DNA of 64,000 nucleotides, from assembly GCA_907165065.1 (NCBI GenBank), contig OU015527.1, positions 21,031,686 to 21,095,685 on the forward strand. Reading direction: 5' to 3'. Position 1 is the stretch's first letter. Each line of letters starts with the position of its first letter. Shown here piece after piece: positions 12,063-24,965 of this stretch. This DNA is from Caprimulgus europaeus (taxonomy: Eukaryota > Chordata > Aves > Caprimulgiformes > Caprimulgidae). Below the pieces are notes generated by a model that saw only the letters and a program-made list of their open reading frames with translations, was not told the origin of the DNA and searched no databases. The translations under genes were made by a program, and so were the position numbers.

Positions 12063-12118
12063 TTGGCTGGCGTAAATCAGAGTACCTCTCTTGAGGGCTG
12101 AGAGTCTGACCCATATGT
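12063..12118 (+). repeat. Possible fragment of an ancient amniote interspersed repeat
   Basis: 'ggctggcgtaaatcagagta' followed by 'gagagtctgacccatatg' resembles an old reptile/bird repeat that I know only by wording: 'agctggtgtaaatcagc...' with the 'gatctggcccatg' end. A related end occurs at 56930-56965 in this window. Short and degenerate, so the assignment is tentative. Confidence 0.35.
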
Positions 12119-14156
12119 CTAAATCCACTTTTCAGAGCTATGTAGATCAAGTTAACTTATATTTGCACGTTTCTCAAAGTGCTCTAAAGAGTGCATTGCA
12201 GGTTTTCAGGGCTAATGGGCAGTGTGTAGCACAACAAATAGATCCACGTGTATCACTGTGGCAGTCTTCCAAGTAAAGTAATAAAATAATACTTAAAGGT
12301 ACTCCCAGATATCTTAGTCCTAGCTCTCAGCCCAGCTCTAGCTGGCTTCTAGGCCTGAGAAGAGTACTGCTTCAGGGTAGACACAACTGATTTATTTTTT
12401 TAAGGATACTATGTGAGGCATCCACACCATGATACACCTCACTGCTTCTTGAACAGCTTCCTAACTACCTAAGAGATTGGTGCAGCTGCACTCTTCACAC
12501 CCCATTCTGATTCTGCTTACACTCAAGCAAGAACTGCTAAGAACACATCAGAGTTCCAGAAGTTTAAACTGGGTGTAAATAAAGATCACAATCTCCTCTT
12601 TGAAAACTTAATAGAGATCCAGACTGGCCTGTGCTCTGCCAGGGCATTAGTAAGATTGAAAATGGTGATAATGCAGCTTTAGTTACCTACACTTCTTTGG
12701 TCTGTTTTTCTTTCCCTTAATGGAGGCGGCACACCATTGCAGGTCACATAAGACAATATAGACTGGGTCACTGGTTCTGTTAGTGTATTTGTCCATCAAT
12801 TGCTCTGCCTCCTGAAGGGTGCCACTTCACCTTTTAGAGCTTACTCATTTTTATAATATATGTATTAATATTTATCTCCCTTGTATGACTTAGTCTTCTC
12901 AAACTCTCCGAGACCTATAAGAACCAGCATAGAAGAATTCAGTATCACTGCTGCTGCTCCAGCATGTTAGAGCTTACATAGCAAAAAGCTATCAGACTGG
13001 CATGCTGATAAAAATAGTGGCACAAAGCATTTCAATTAAGCTACTTGAAATGTTGACAAAATAGTGCATCCTTATGTTACCTGCAAAGCAATCTCCAGCA
13101 TACATTACAGTCTTGTATTTGGTATCTGGTAACATACATGTCTTGGTAGAAGAAACTTTGAAACAGTATTATGTGTTGATTAATATTTTGACAAAAGATC
13201 CCATGCATTTCCATGCTTAGCTGGCTGCATATCCTATGTGTCGAGCTGCTATGGCTGGGAAACTTACCCCGTGGAAACAAAAACACTTTCTCTCAACCAA
13301 AAAGCAGGCTTGTCGAATGAGTAAAATTTCTGAAGGCAGAGAGTATTCTTGCTTGTGAGAGCAGTACAAGCGTATCAAGCAATATGGGCAGATCTAATTT
13401 CAGTTCTAGATTATTTTCAAAATTCAGCCTTGGGAGGAATTTGCACCTGCAATTTAAATACAGGAGTAAATCAGAAAAATTGCTCCTCTGTGTGTGTAAT
13501 TGCAGAGACAATTAAAATAATTAGATAAAGAGGTATACAGAGAGCTGTTCATAACTCAGTTTTTCAACTCTCAAAGCCACATTTGAAAAATGTAGGCCTA
13601 CCAAGACTTTCTGAAAATTGTTCCTTAAGATATACCAAACTATACTGTCTAGCATTCAATTCATAAGGTAAAGGCAGCTTTGAGTGTCTTTCTTCCAAGA
13701 CAAAAAACATTGTACCTATGAAAAATGTGGTAATGCATGTGACATTCAGTGAAAGTCAGTCTTTTCCCAATAGCAAGAACCCAAGCCCCCTGGGAGAAGT
13801 CCTCTCTGGCAAGAATCATTTAGCTGTTATGAGGGAGAGATGAACTCTGTGAGAGGGAGAGAAATAGCTCAAGAAAAGCCTAAATTTATGTGATGGCAAA
13901 ATTGTAACAGTGGTCTCCAAGCTCTGAGCGATTTTACCAACATTTAATTTTTGAACTGTGGAGTTAGTTACAGGTTTGCATGTCTCCAAAGAAGTTGCAA
14001 AATAATTAAGTGTGGAAACCTTGATGCCTGATCAACTACATCAAAAAAAAAAAAAAGTATTTTAGCAATAACACAAAGGATAAGGTCCTTTCTGGTGGTC
14101 TCTTGTCAGGCTCATTCATTCTGTTGGTTTTATTTGCCTCTCTGTTGCTCTAGTTT

Positions 14157-14210
14157 CCCTCAGTCAGTGAAGTTACTCCAATATAAAACCCGAGTAAGGT
14201 GTGAATCAGC
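14157..14210 (+). repeat. Possible fragment of the same ancient repeat type
   Basis: 'cagtcagtgaagttactcca' followed by 'gagtaaggtgtgaatcag' resembles the 'gaagtcaatggagttactcc...gtgtaagtgagatcag' wording of old amniote repeats. Strongly diverged. Confidence 0.3.
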
Positions 14211-15532
14211 TCTAATGATTCTGTAATGCTTTCAGCTCAGCTTGTGGCTGCTAAATCTTGCTGTGGCTGACTCACTATTGATTTTGCCCAAACATTTCTT
14301 TTTAATTGATTTGAACGACATATATATGTTTTGCAGCAATTAAGGAAATAAGAACTGAGTATCTAGCAGTACAATATAGTCTGCAGACCTCTGATAGTCA
14401 GAATGACAGTTTATGTGGTATATTTATTTTTATTTTTTTACTATTGTATATAAATTAATAGTCTCTGCAGATCTGCTTTTACTGTGATGGATATAAAAAA
14501 TTCTAATTATCTAGTAATTCTCATGCTGCAGGGCAAATTTAGCTAACTAAAATTATATAGACAGGACCTGAGAGTTATTGATGCTGAGCACCCATGACTC
14601 CCACTGCAATCTATAGAAGCTAAGGGTGCTCATCACTTCTGAAAGTAGGCTAGTAATAAATTCTTGACGGGCTTTGTATATACAAGCCACTCTGTTAGCA
14701 GCAGCACTAATTAGGCCTGATTTCAGGAAGGTTGTGTTTGTACTTGCCTGCCCTGAAATAATCCCCAGTCTTTCCACCATGTCCTTCTCTCACCTTTGTA
14801 ACCTCAGTTCCCCAAGCTCTGTTCCTAGGGACCCTTCAGCCCGTACTGCTCTTCCTCCACGTATCCCCTGCCTCATTCCCTCCCTAATATTTCCTGCTTT
14901 TTCCGTACCTCCCCTCAGGCACCTACCTCTTGCCTCCTTTCCAGTTCCCTTCTACACCAAGTGAAAAAAAGCCTGATTCATTATTCCCTGACGGGCTTGA
15001 AGTTGTTTGGCCATGTTGGCTGGCCAGCTGGCAGGCAAAACAGAGCAGGTAATTGTTTAATCCATGCTGAAACCCTCCCCTCATTGGGAGTACTAATTTA
15101 GTTCTCTTTTTCCTGTCTAGCTGCCAGTTTTCATGAAACCTGGAGGAACATAATTTATCTAAAGCTGATACCTCTCTGTTAAATTTAGCTGATATAAGCC
15201 AACAGAACACCAGTGCATCCTCACCCATGGGCCATAGACCACAGAAGGCTTCATTTTCAAGCTCTTTGAAAAAGCACCTCTTCATGACAGTGACAGTGCA
15301 TGATCCACCTTGGCACTCTAAGCAATTTAGAGACCAAATGCCTCATGCAGTAAAGACTTTCATCATCTTCTTCCACGACACTGCACACATTACTGAGAAT
15401 CTAATCCATTAACAAAAATAGAGTTCGGTCAGTTTCTTGGTATTATTTTTTATGGTGTACTTACAGTTGCAAAGGATGTGTGGGATTTTGGTTTTGTTCT
15501 TAGATAGTAAACTAAACATTTTTGTCACTTAC

Positions 15533-15835
15533 TTCTATTAGAAATACTTCATCTTTGTTTTCTTCCTCACAGGAGCTTTTGGAGGTATCCATAGAGATGT
15601 GGCATACAGACATAAACTGAGCTGTGACTTTTCCTCCTCGTATGGGAGCTGTGGATGTGAGATGCTGATTCTCAGAGCTGCCAAAGCAGTGTAAAAGCCT
15701 GTGGGAGAAGGCCGGCCAGTTGTAAACATGGATGTGCTTGTTTGCCTTGGGCAGCTGTACTATGGTTGGCACAGCAGTGCTAAATTTTTTCTTGGGTTGT
15801 AAAATAGAGTCCATTGGTGGTCCTGTAGCTATTTC
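15533..15835 (-). other. Candidate minus-strand coding exon, family unknown
   Basis: On the minus strand a 101-codon stop-free block is bounded by plausible splice signals. An AG (CTACAGTAG) lies immediately before 15835, and the strong donor AGAA/GTAAGT has its GT at 15532-15531. Read between them the block begins and ends in phase 0. An in-frame ATG lies at 15814-15812, so it could also be a first coding exon. The peptide has normal mixed composition: a basic N-terminal part (LQPKKKF), a central hydrophobic/aromatic stretch (HVYNWPAFSHRLLHCF) and an acidic end (SSCEEENKDEVFLIE). I do not recognise a domain. Neighbouring exons were not found, and an in-frame TAG overlaps the acceptor. A decayed retrocopy or pure chance is possible. 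Confidence 0.2.
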
Positions 15836-18800
15836 CTACTGTAGACAAAGTCCGCATTGAACAATTTGTGAAAAATTAATGCAATGTGGTGTTCTTTGCT
15901 TCTTGCTTACAGAGGTTGGAAGTTTCTTTTAGCTTTATGCAAAACCACTGGAGTGAACTTTCATGGACTACTGCACACTGCCCATGAGACCAGCTCTAAT
16001 GCAATACAAAACTCACAGTGATTCCATCAGCATATCCTATACGTGGCATCAGTGTATACCAAGAGGATTTAATTACCACAAATGGTTCTGGTCACAGCTC
16101 CACAACACACCTGAAAGTGATCCCAGTGGTGCCACCTCTGAGGAGACACTGTTCTGCTCGGACTTGCTGATCCACCAGCCATGATCCATCCCCTTTCACC
16201 ATGCCTAAGGGCACAGGGATGTCACAACACTAGCCACCACAGCCAAGCAGCTCATACGAAACCCTGGTGATGAAACCTCTATGGTGCAGAGGAGGCGTTA
16301 GGGCACAATTAAGAGGGAAGTTGTGCTATCAGGACACCGTGGCTTCCCACCAACCCCTACCTGACTTCCTAGCTTTGAGCCTGTTGGCCTGAAGACAGAT
16401 GGGGAAAGAGCAGAAGCAATTCCAGCTATAAGTTCGAGGAACTGTCACTGTCACCTTTGGTGCTTCTTCTCTCCAGATGGAACCAGAACCCATCAGGAAT
16501 GGCTGGAGACTTGGTCCGCAGTCTGTTTTTCTCTCAGTCCACGCACTGAGAAAGGAAACAGTTAGTTTATCAAGTCCTCCTTAGTATAGGGTAACCAAAT
16601 TTTGCTGGCACGCAGATGGAAAGCAAATCACTTCCTTGGATAGATCCTCAGTTTGTTCAGATTTAATGGAGCCCTTATTTCTCCAAGAGAACTGAGACAA
16701 ACACTCTAACAAATTGGATGGACTTTGCTTTTCCCTGAGCTGTGAACTTGAGAGGGACCCAAACAGGGATGGCAGGATCATCTGCTATGGGAAAGTCATC
16801 ACCACCTCTTGTCTCCTACATGGGCCCTGTTTTTGAAGAGAATGGTCAGCAGCCTGCTACTTGTCTCCCCAGCAGCAGCAGCTTGGTCCTGCCATTGTTA
16901 AATGCCACCCTGAGAGGGGTGGAGAATGGCTGTTGGGGAAGGAAACGTGTTCAGCAGTAGGGAGCCGTTGTTGTGCAGGCACCAAGGCCATTGCCACTCC
17001 TCTGTGTGGCAGTTTCTGTCCCCAGAGCTGTCTCCCATGGGTTGTCCCATCCACAGCACCCGCGCAGTCTGCCCATGGCCAGCACCAGCCTTGTGGTAGC
17101 CCATTTCACTGGAACCAAGTGCCTTTGATCACAGAATTAAGGCATCAATTAAAAGATGCCAGCATGGAAGGTTGTCTCCATCCAGCACAGATACACCTTT
17201 CCCTAGTTACTGAGGTAATGCAACAGCTTGTAGTCTGACCTGGTGCACACACCCATTGTTTCTGACTGTCCTGTTCAGTCACATTCCTCTTGGTAGTACA
17301 CTGAAGCCTTTGGCAGGTGAGGATGGGCGTCTGCTGAGCATGGTGGGTAACCTGAACTGCTCTCCTCCTTGCACTTCTGCTTGTGTCATTTTCCTTCACC
17401 AGGTGTTAGGTCAAGTGCTCCTTGTTGCCTGACTCTGCATGGGCTGAAAGGTCTCAGCACTGAAGGTGGAAATAACCACGCAGCACCTGATTGCACATTC
17501 AGCAAAGATGTCTGAGTTCTTCTGTAGAGAGACAGCTCTTCCAGAGAGCAATGCAGAGCACTATTAAATCACTTATTGGAGAGGTCTGCCTCTCACTTGG
17601 GAGAAGGCAAGGCTGGGTCTAATTGTGGGCTCCAAGAGACCTTAAAAGGTACAACATCCAAATGTTTCTCTCAAGTGTGTGTTGTGTCAGTCCTGAAAGC
17701 CTCTGGCTGTGCTTCTACAGAAAAGAAACCCAGGCCTAAACCTTAGATGGGAGTCTCAGCAAACCAAATCAATCAATAAACCTGAAGACAAGAGGTACCC
17801 CACAGTCATTTTAAAGCCAAGCCAAGGAAATTTTCTTCCTTGAGTTGCCTAAACTAAAGTGAATCCCATGGACTTTGGGACAGATATTGCAAAAAACTTA
17901 TGACAACTTTTATCCATAAAGACCTAGACCTGTGTAGTGTATTGTTTTTTTCCACGTAATCTGAATGAAAAGGGTTTTATATGCTGCAGTTGCAGCTTCG
18001 GTGGAAAATAAGAAGATAGTAAGCAGATTTGCACAACTGTCCTGAGAAAGAGGGATGGTACAGAAAGATATAAGGGGATTCTGCTCTGTACTCAGGCATC
18101 CTGTCTCCTGAACAGCACTGTATACTATAAGTATCGGGTAAAGGAACCATGAAAAATGCTGTAGTTAATACAAATTTAGGTTATTAACCTACAGCTGATT
18201 CTGTTTCATCCCAGCTATTACTTGAGAAAATTTACCCATTCAAATGAAATAGTATCATTTTACTTACAATGTTTGCACATAGTATTAGAACTAAATTATA
18301 GAGAAGGTTTTTGTAATTATCTGAATGATGCTGGAGCCCTTTTATTTCCTCATAGGTGAGTGCATTAATAGAAGAGCAAGGTGTAGGGATCTACTTCGCA
18401 GAGCTTCTTGTCTTAGCCAGCACCAGGTGACATTTGCAACTGAGCACAAGGAGGAACTTTAAAGAAGGAGGTTGACTGTCCAGCTGTAGCAGTCCCTCAG
18501 GGACTCCTGGGGTCCCTAACTATGCAGCAAATACCAGGCAGTTGTGTACTCTGAATATCTGTAGATTATTTTATGAATGACAGCAAATGGTGTTTTGCCG
18601 TATTTCTGTTTTTCGACTTTGACAACCTTCTACCCAGATCTGTCTGTAATTAGCTGGAGTGCCCTGTAATGAAGGAATAATTTGGGGACCTTTAAACACC
18701 AGGCATGGTTTCCTTCTCCTGTGCCTGTGAGGGTGAAGGTCTGATGATGTTTTTCATGTGTTGGGATGGAGGCCCTCTGTATGTGGGTGTTGGCACTAAT

Positions 18801-18933
18801 GCATGCTGGACCACATTCCAACCACTTTTTTTTCCCAGCCTTTCTCCATTGCAATTCCTTCTGATACATATGATCATCTCATGACTGCAGACTAAATAGT
18901 ACAGTGATAGGCCCCAGGCTCAAAATATTTTAT
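15836..18933. other. Non-coding interval with a GC-richer patch
   Basis: The 16.0-17.5 kb part is clearly GC-richer than its surroundings and shows overlapping frames on both strands (for example 16861-17238 plus and 16898-17104 minus). The overlap on opposite strands and the absence of domains suggest composition rather than genes. No LTR ends, CR1 tail or splice-bounded exon was recognised. Confidence 0.45.
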
Positions 18934-18976
18934 TACAACAGTTGTACCTTGACTGAAATAGTTCAACAACTATTTC
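18934..18976. repeat. Two adjacent small palindromes
   Basis: TACAAC-A-GTTGTA (18934-18946) is followed by GAAATAGTT-CAAC-AACTATTTC (18955-18976), a perfect 9-bp stem with a 4-nt loop. Possibly chance; no function is assigned. Confidence 0.7.
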
Positions 18977-21900
18977 CCTGTGCAGGAGATCTTATGTGTT
19001 TTCATTAATGTGCACAATAATAATATGAAAACATCCCTCACATTAGCGTAGCCACAAAGTACACCAAATCTTTAAAGGAAGATGGCATAGACTGCTAGGC
19101 TTTGCAAAAACAAATCCTTAGGGGAGATTTAATCACTAAATTCTCAGAAGCTGCAGCTGAACAAAAATAACAATCCAGTGGATACAGACCAGAAGAAGGA
19201 AAAATTAGCAGTCAGTTCAACTAATAGCAACACAAACAATAAATACTGTGTGGGACTGGAGAGCTTTCATTGTGTGATTTAAAAACGCATCTTATTCTTT
19301 CTGCTTATACTCAGTCCTTAGTGAGACCACTTGTCTGTCCCTTCCCCTTTCTTTCCAAGTTTCTCACAAAATGGGTCATTTTTTTTGCTAACTCAATTCG
19401 TTTCTAAAAGAAGAGAAAGCTCTGTCAGTTGTAGTGTCTCTTTAATACTTAACAACAAGCAGAGGGCCTGAAAAATATACCTTATGCAATGAGTTAACCA
19501 TTTATAATATTTAGAAAGTTACTTCACTTCACAGTTCTATAAACAAATATGAAAAGCTGCTAAGATAGAAAGAAACCAAATCCTACCACTGAAAGCAGCA
19601 ATGAAAAAATGCCAGTAGTAAACTTTAATAACTCTCAGCTGCTATAAGCATCAACGGGTGAAGACTGACTATTGCGAAGAACCTGGTTAAGATTTTTTTT
19701 TCTTAACCTTTTCAGCACAAGAATATAAAGAATGCTGTCCTTTGGAGCAACCCTGCAATTTGGTCCTTCAGTGTGAGTTTTTAATACAGCTGTGTGAAAT
19801 GCTAGGCTTTTTGCTTGCAGGAGTTTGTAGGCATTTTTTGCATGTTTGTGGGAGTTTCAGAGGAAACCCCAAATCTTATGGCTAAGCAATGGTAAAGCAA
19901 CTGCTCTCCAGCTAGTTTTGGTGTCAGATATATGAAACCAAAGCTGAGGTCAGATTTACCCCAAACCTGCAGTTTCTCTGAGTTTCCTCTCCACCAAGCC
20001 CTCTTTGCTACACGTAGAACTCAAGGCAGACCAAAGGCTTTTTGCAGCCCTGGAGAGACCTTGGCCAGCAGACAGGGCAGCCCAGCCTCCTCGTCTCTCT
20101 CCCGAGCCAAAGTGTCAGGATTGGATGCAGATGCACTGCATTGCCTTCCAAGTGCCTGCACTAGCTTAAGAGTCAGCAGGATAGAATTTAAAGTCAGCAC
20201 AATGCAGACCTGAAGTGAGGTCGCTCTTTACTCCCAGGGTTGGAATAATGGCCACCAGGCAGGAGGAAAAGAAAGACCAAGTCAAGCTATGCCTGCTGAA
20301 TGAATAGCTCCTCCCTGCAGGGAGTGCTCTCTGAAAGGTGGCTCAGTCACAAGCTCTTCAGCAAATTTCAGTTCTGTAATACCAGGAAAATTATGTATCA
20401 TCAAAGCACTCATCAAACACTGGACCAAATTCTTATCTCAGTTTTACAGCAGAGGTCCAGAGTAACTTTTTTAAGCCAGTAGAGTTGCTGTTGCTTAACA
20501 TCATTATCTGTTTGGCCCTATGAAATTTGGCTAAACTTGATGAAATTATGGCAAAATATATAAATGAGATATGGTTTTAGTCTCTTAGGTCTCCTTTGCA
20601 GGGGTTTGCAATTTTCCTTTTGGCTTCTGGTCCCCATTTAATTGTGCCAGGTTCTAAAATGCATTCTTAATGGCAAGCCAAGATTTTGAGTAATTGCAAT
20701 GAATGGAGGATTTCTTGTTCCGACACACATACATTAACTAATTTTCCTTGCGTTCTGATACTAACTATCAAATTCCACTACCCCTGGGTCTCTGGGTTGG
20801 GGTTTGGGTTTTTTTTCCTTGTTTTCCAATTGCAAAGCAGACATCTGGCAGCTCTCTGGTGGCAATAGCTGATACGCTCCCTGTGCTCACTGCGCTTTAC
20901 CCATTTCTCTGTGGGAGGTAAGAAAAGAGGCAAAAGAAACCATGGTTTCAGATTCAAGCCCTTATTTTTATCCTGTGTAATTCCATAGGAGGATGTTTGC
21001 TTCCTCCTACCACCCTCAGGCTTGTGCTTTCACTAAAGGACCCAACTGGTAAGAAAGGCTTCCCCTGCCTTTAAAATCCAGGAAATTCTTTCTGGTTTCT
21101 CTTTTTGCAAACAACATTTTTTTCTCCTTCTTCTCCTAAGCTTCAGATGAGCTCCTCCACCTCTTGCAGTCCCAGAGTCAAGGGGAACCTGAGCTGGGGC
21201 AGAGGGTGCTCGATTCAGTTTTGCCACTTGGCCTGCCTTGATGCTTGTGCCCAGGAGATCAGAGTAACCCGAGGGGGATGTGGAGAGCACCTGCCACCCT
21301 GTTTTTCTGTGGGAAGAGTTCTGAAGGGGACTATTGATATGTGGGAAGGGGAAGGGAGGAGGGAAGCAGTGCACGATTTTATCTGCCTTAATTTGCTCAG
21401 TTTGTCCCTTGAGTTCTTGAAGGAGAACATAACAGAGTCCTCCATGACCTCAAGCTTTCACCTTAATATTTAATAATGATTTAGATTACTATGATGTTGA
21501 TTAAGACTGAGAAAATATATGCTATACATAAATGATTTCACTCTAAATCAATACCTACATTTTTTCCCAGCAATGATTGTCATTAGCCTGGTATGTTTGT
21601 TGTCCCCATAATTTTTTAATCTATTTAAATTTTTTTTATTGTAAAAGAATCCCCACATACCCCCTTGTAATTTTGAATATTAATTCATTCTTATTCCCAT
21701 ATCTATGACAATCCAGCCTGACATCGTTTAGGCTCATATGAGAATAATCAGATTTTAATTTTATGCAAACTATATAGTCTTCTATTCTTTTCATATCAAT
21801 GCATTTCCGTTTCCACATTGATGCTGACACAAATTAATTGTCAAGATATTTCATGTGGTCTGTGGAAGGGCCTAATTTCATGTGACACTTTCTTTGTTCT

Positions 21901-24900
21901 CCATCACAGAATACATGCCTGATAGTCTTGAAATTATTTTGATAGTTGGTTCCAACTGCGCAGACTTGTACACATAATCGATAGATATCTCTACCACGTT
22001 TTCATCCTATCGTGTTTACCCTACTATCTTTACTCCAGCTCAGTTAGGTTGAAAGAAACTGTTTCCCAATAAGTAAGAAAAATTAGAAGCACTGAATGTT
22101 GCTATTAAGCAGACTTATGTCTCTGCACGAATAACAACTATGCTGTGCCAGCCTCAACATCTTCAAGTCAGTTTCTGAATAATACTGATAATTCAGTCTC
22201 AAAAGTGTGTTTTTCAATTTTTAAACAAGCCATCATAATGTCATATGAATATGTATTATAAAGCTCTAGTACCTGAGCATGTCTGACTGTATAAATATGA
22301 AAAAGAATAGAGAAGAAAAATTGAAATTAAAAATAGGCTCAACTGACTGAAAACACTGGCTATGAATTTCTGCACTGTATACTGAGAAGCACAGTGGCAG
22401 TGAGTCTGGTATGTTGAAGATGTGACATTACTTTTTACACCATATCAGTTTGAGACTTTCAGCAGCTCTTAATGTACCTTATTACAGGATCCTCCTAGAA
22501 TATGTAGAACAGGCTTGGTGAGTAGACACATACAAAAAACACCCTGCAGCCTGCAGTTTTGGTTTCACTGCAGGTGGTAGTAATAATCTCCATCACAGGA
22601 CAGTAAAGCAAAGGTTTGCGAAGGCTTTAAGCAGAAATCTGAACAAGAAACAGAGGGAGACAGTGTAAAAACAATAATTTTGTGGAAGTGTCTGTTTTCT
22701 TGAGCACATTTCTTGTTCAGTTTTAGAAAAACTAATGTATCACTTGGAGCAGCTAGAGGGATATTTGGGTTCTGCGGCAAGCAGAATTGGTCTGATACCA
22801 GCTTAAGGATAGGTGGCCACCAGCACAGGAGTTTATTTATCCAAATCACTGGTCCATTAAGACCATTCTAAGTTTCAAAGACAATTAGTGCTTCAAGTTC
22901 TGCTGATTTTTCATGCTCCCCGCTTCAAATCACTGTATGGAGGCCCTTCCTCAATGCATTAAATTTGAATGGATTATCCTTTCTGTCTGCAGGGTGGGTA
23001 AGGTTACACTCAGACTGTCTGTCTGATGTGTCACTGCCAGCAGGCAGGTGGAGTTTAGCCAGAGCTATCATCACAGATGGATGGTGTACACGTAGTCATG
23101 GTCTGAGAGATGGACTATTGTACTGCTTTACTTTATGGCTTTCTATGTTACGCTGCCTAAACTCTAATGTGTGCAAAGTGCTGCTGTCAGAGTCTTAACT
23201 CAGAGTGAGCAGTCTCAGCATGTCACACTAATCTTGAGAGAATAGCATTGGCTCCTTTTCAGAGTTTCAATTGATTTTAAAATTGCTTTGATGACTCACA
23301 TAGTTGGGGAACAAATTGGGGAAAAAGTATTTGTGTCTCCATGTAAGCCTAGGCACCACATGAGAGATATACACCCTCACCAAAAGTATAGGTTGAAGTC
23401 ATTAGCATCCTCATGATGCAACTGCTGTGTATCCCAGATACTGAGTTTGAAGCTGGTAATAGTCAGGAGGGAAAGGTCAGTAAACTCATTTCAAAGGCAA
23501 CTTCCATTCTAGTTATTTACTTCTAGTATCTCTTTTTAAATGGAGCAGCTCTGTCCCATGAAATTTCTCTCCCCTTCAGCTTTTTATAAAATCATCTACT
23601 TTATGCTATATATTCAGTCTTACTTGTTTTCTTGCTTGTGCATAAGCTTGTATATAAGAAAAAAGAGAGACTCAGTAGGAGAAGTTTAAGCTTTTATATT
23701 TTACCTCACATTTGGGACAGACTAAGAGCATGTATATGATGGGTTACTGTGGCTCTGCTGATGTGCACTAACTTGTTGAGCAGTAACTTTAGTGTCTGTC
23801 TGAGCCCTGAGGGTTTGTCTACACAAAAAAATTGTAGTGTTTAACCATACCATTAAAGTGCAACATTGCCCTAAAGGACAGATGCAGTCAGCTTGATATA
23901 AAAGTATATAAAACCATGGAACTTAGTCTTATAAGAGAACAGCAGTGAGCTAAAGGTATATAAAGCACCTTTATACATTACTATAACATTATCTGCAGGA
24001 GATCACCACCCTATGCAATTAAGCCAATGCAAATACAGAAACCAGGCTTGAAATAATACAGTACCCTCACTGTTGCTAAAATTATAACTGAACACATATT
24101 TCAAATACTTTCATTTCTTCCGTGTGTGCCATTCAGCAGGGAAAAAAATATTTCACCCAGATTACACACAGAAAAAGTGTGTGGGATGGGAGGGAAACAC
24201 ACAAACCATAAACTGTCACAAGAATCTTGTATGAGAGAGATTAAACTTTTCTGTTCAAGCAAGAAATGGTGTATTAAAAATTCAGGAACAGAAAAGCAGG
24301 AATGAAACTGGACCAAGGGTCACGTTGAATTCCTAAGCTTTCTATGTTACCTATTCATTTGGTAATTCATGACAATTAAGTGACTTTAGGAAGGTGGTAA
24401 GTAAGACAGTAACATGATAGTCAGCAAACAAGTTTTTCTAGGATTCTTGTAGGAGCTCAATTTAAGAGTTGGGACCCATCTATAATGTATTTGCTGCTTT
24501 ACAGAGCAGCAATACAACATGAGCCTTGCAGATGTATTTGATAGATAGAGCTAAAATCTAGTATGGAATATACATTATGTGCTGCATATATGCTCAGAAT
24601 GAGGTCTGTGAGGAAATTATTTGCGGTGGAGGGACAGGGTGGCTCCTGGAATGGGTAATTGATTACAGACCATTTCTTTTTACATGACTTAGAACTATTG
24701 CCAATATCTGTCATAGCATCATCTGCTGTGTGAAAGGAGTTCTTAAAATGTGTTTTTATCTTTTGAAGAAAATATGAGGTTTAGCGTCAGTGCAGAAGAG
24801 ACTCCTGCAGAGGTTGGGTTGTCAATATCAAATGCAAAATGACTGTCACAGTTTTAGGACAAATGGCCATCCTTCATTTATAGTGCCTGACTTTACACTG

Positions 24901-24965
24901 TTGCATTTCCTTTTAACCTCCATGTTGTATTTATATATTGGAGTTCATTGGGTCTACATAGAAAG
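18977..24965. other. Non-coding AT-rich interval
   Basis: No gene recognised over about 6 kb. Opposing frames near 21033-21473 share the same bases and carry no motif. A weak ancient-repeat match lies at 20420-20467 (listed separately). Confidence 0.45.
20420..20467 (+). repeat. Weak match to the ancient amniote repeat type
   Basis: 'ggaccaaattcttatctcag' with 'cagaggtccagagtaact' resembles 'gaccaaattctgatctcagttacaccagtgtaaatccagagtaact' of old amniote repeats. It is too short and diverged for certainty. Confidence 0.3.

Larger units (their letters stand above)
11654..15532. other. Non-coding AT-rich interval
   Basis: No gene recognised. It holds two possible ancient-repeat fragments (listed separately) and an A14 run at 14043-14056. 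A pyrimidine-rich patch at about 14780-14960 produces an apparent 96-codon frame, most likely from low stop density rather than coding. Confidence 0.45.

Noticed and set aside
14674-15285. 96-codon (+) and 120-codon (-) adjoining frames
   Set aside because: The plus frame is a pyrimidine-rich low-stop patch. The minus frame has no splice signals or domain and was not linked to the 15.53-15.84 kb candidate.
16861-17238. 125-codon plus-strand frame in the GC-richer 16-17.5 kb patch
   Set aside because: Several frames on both strands cover the same bases; no domain, splice pair or good start context.
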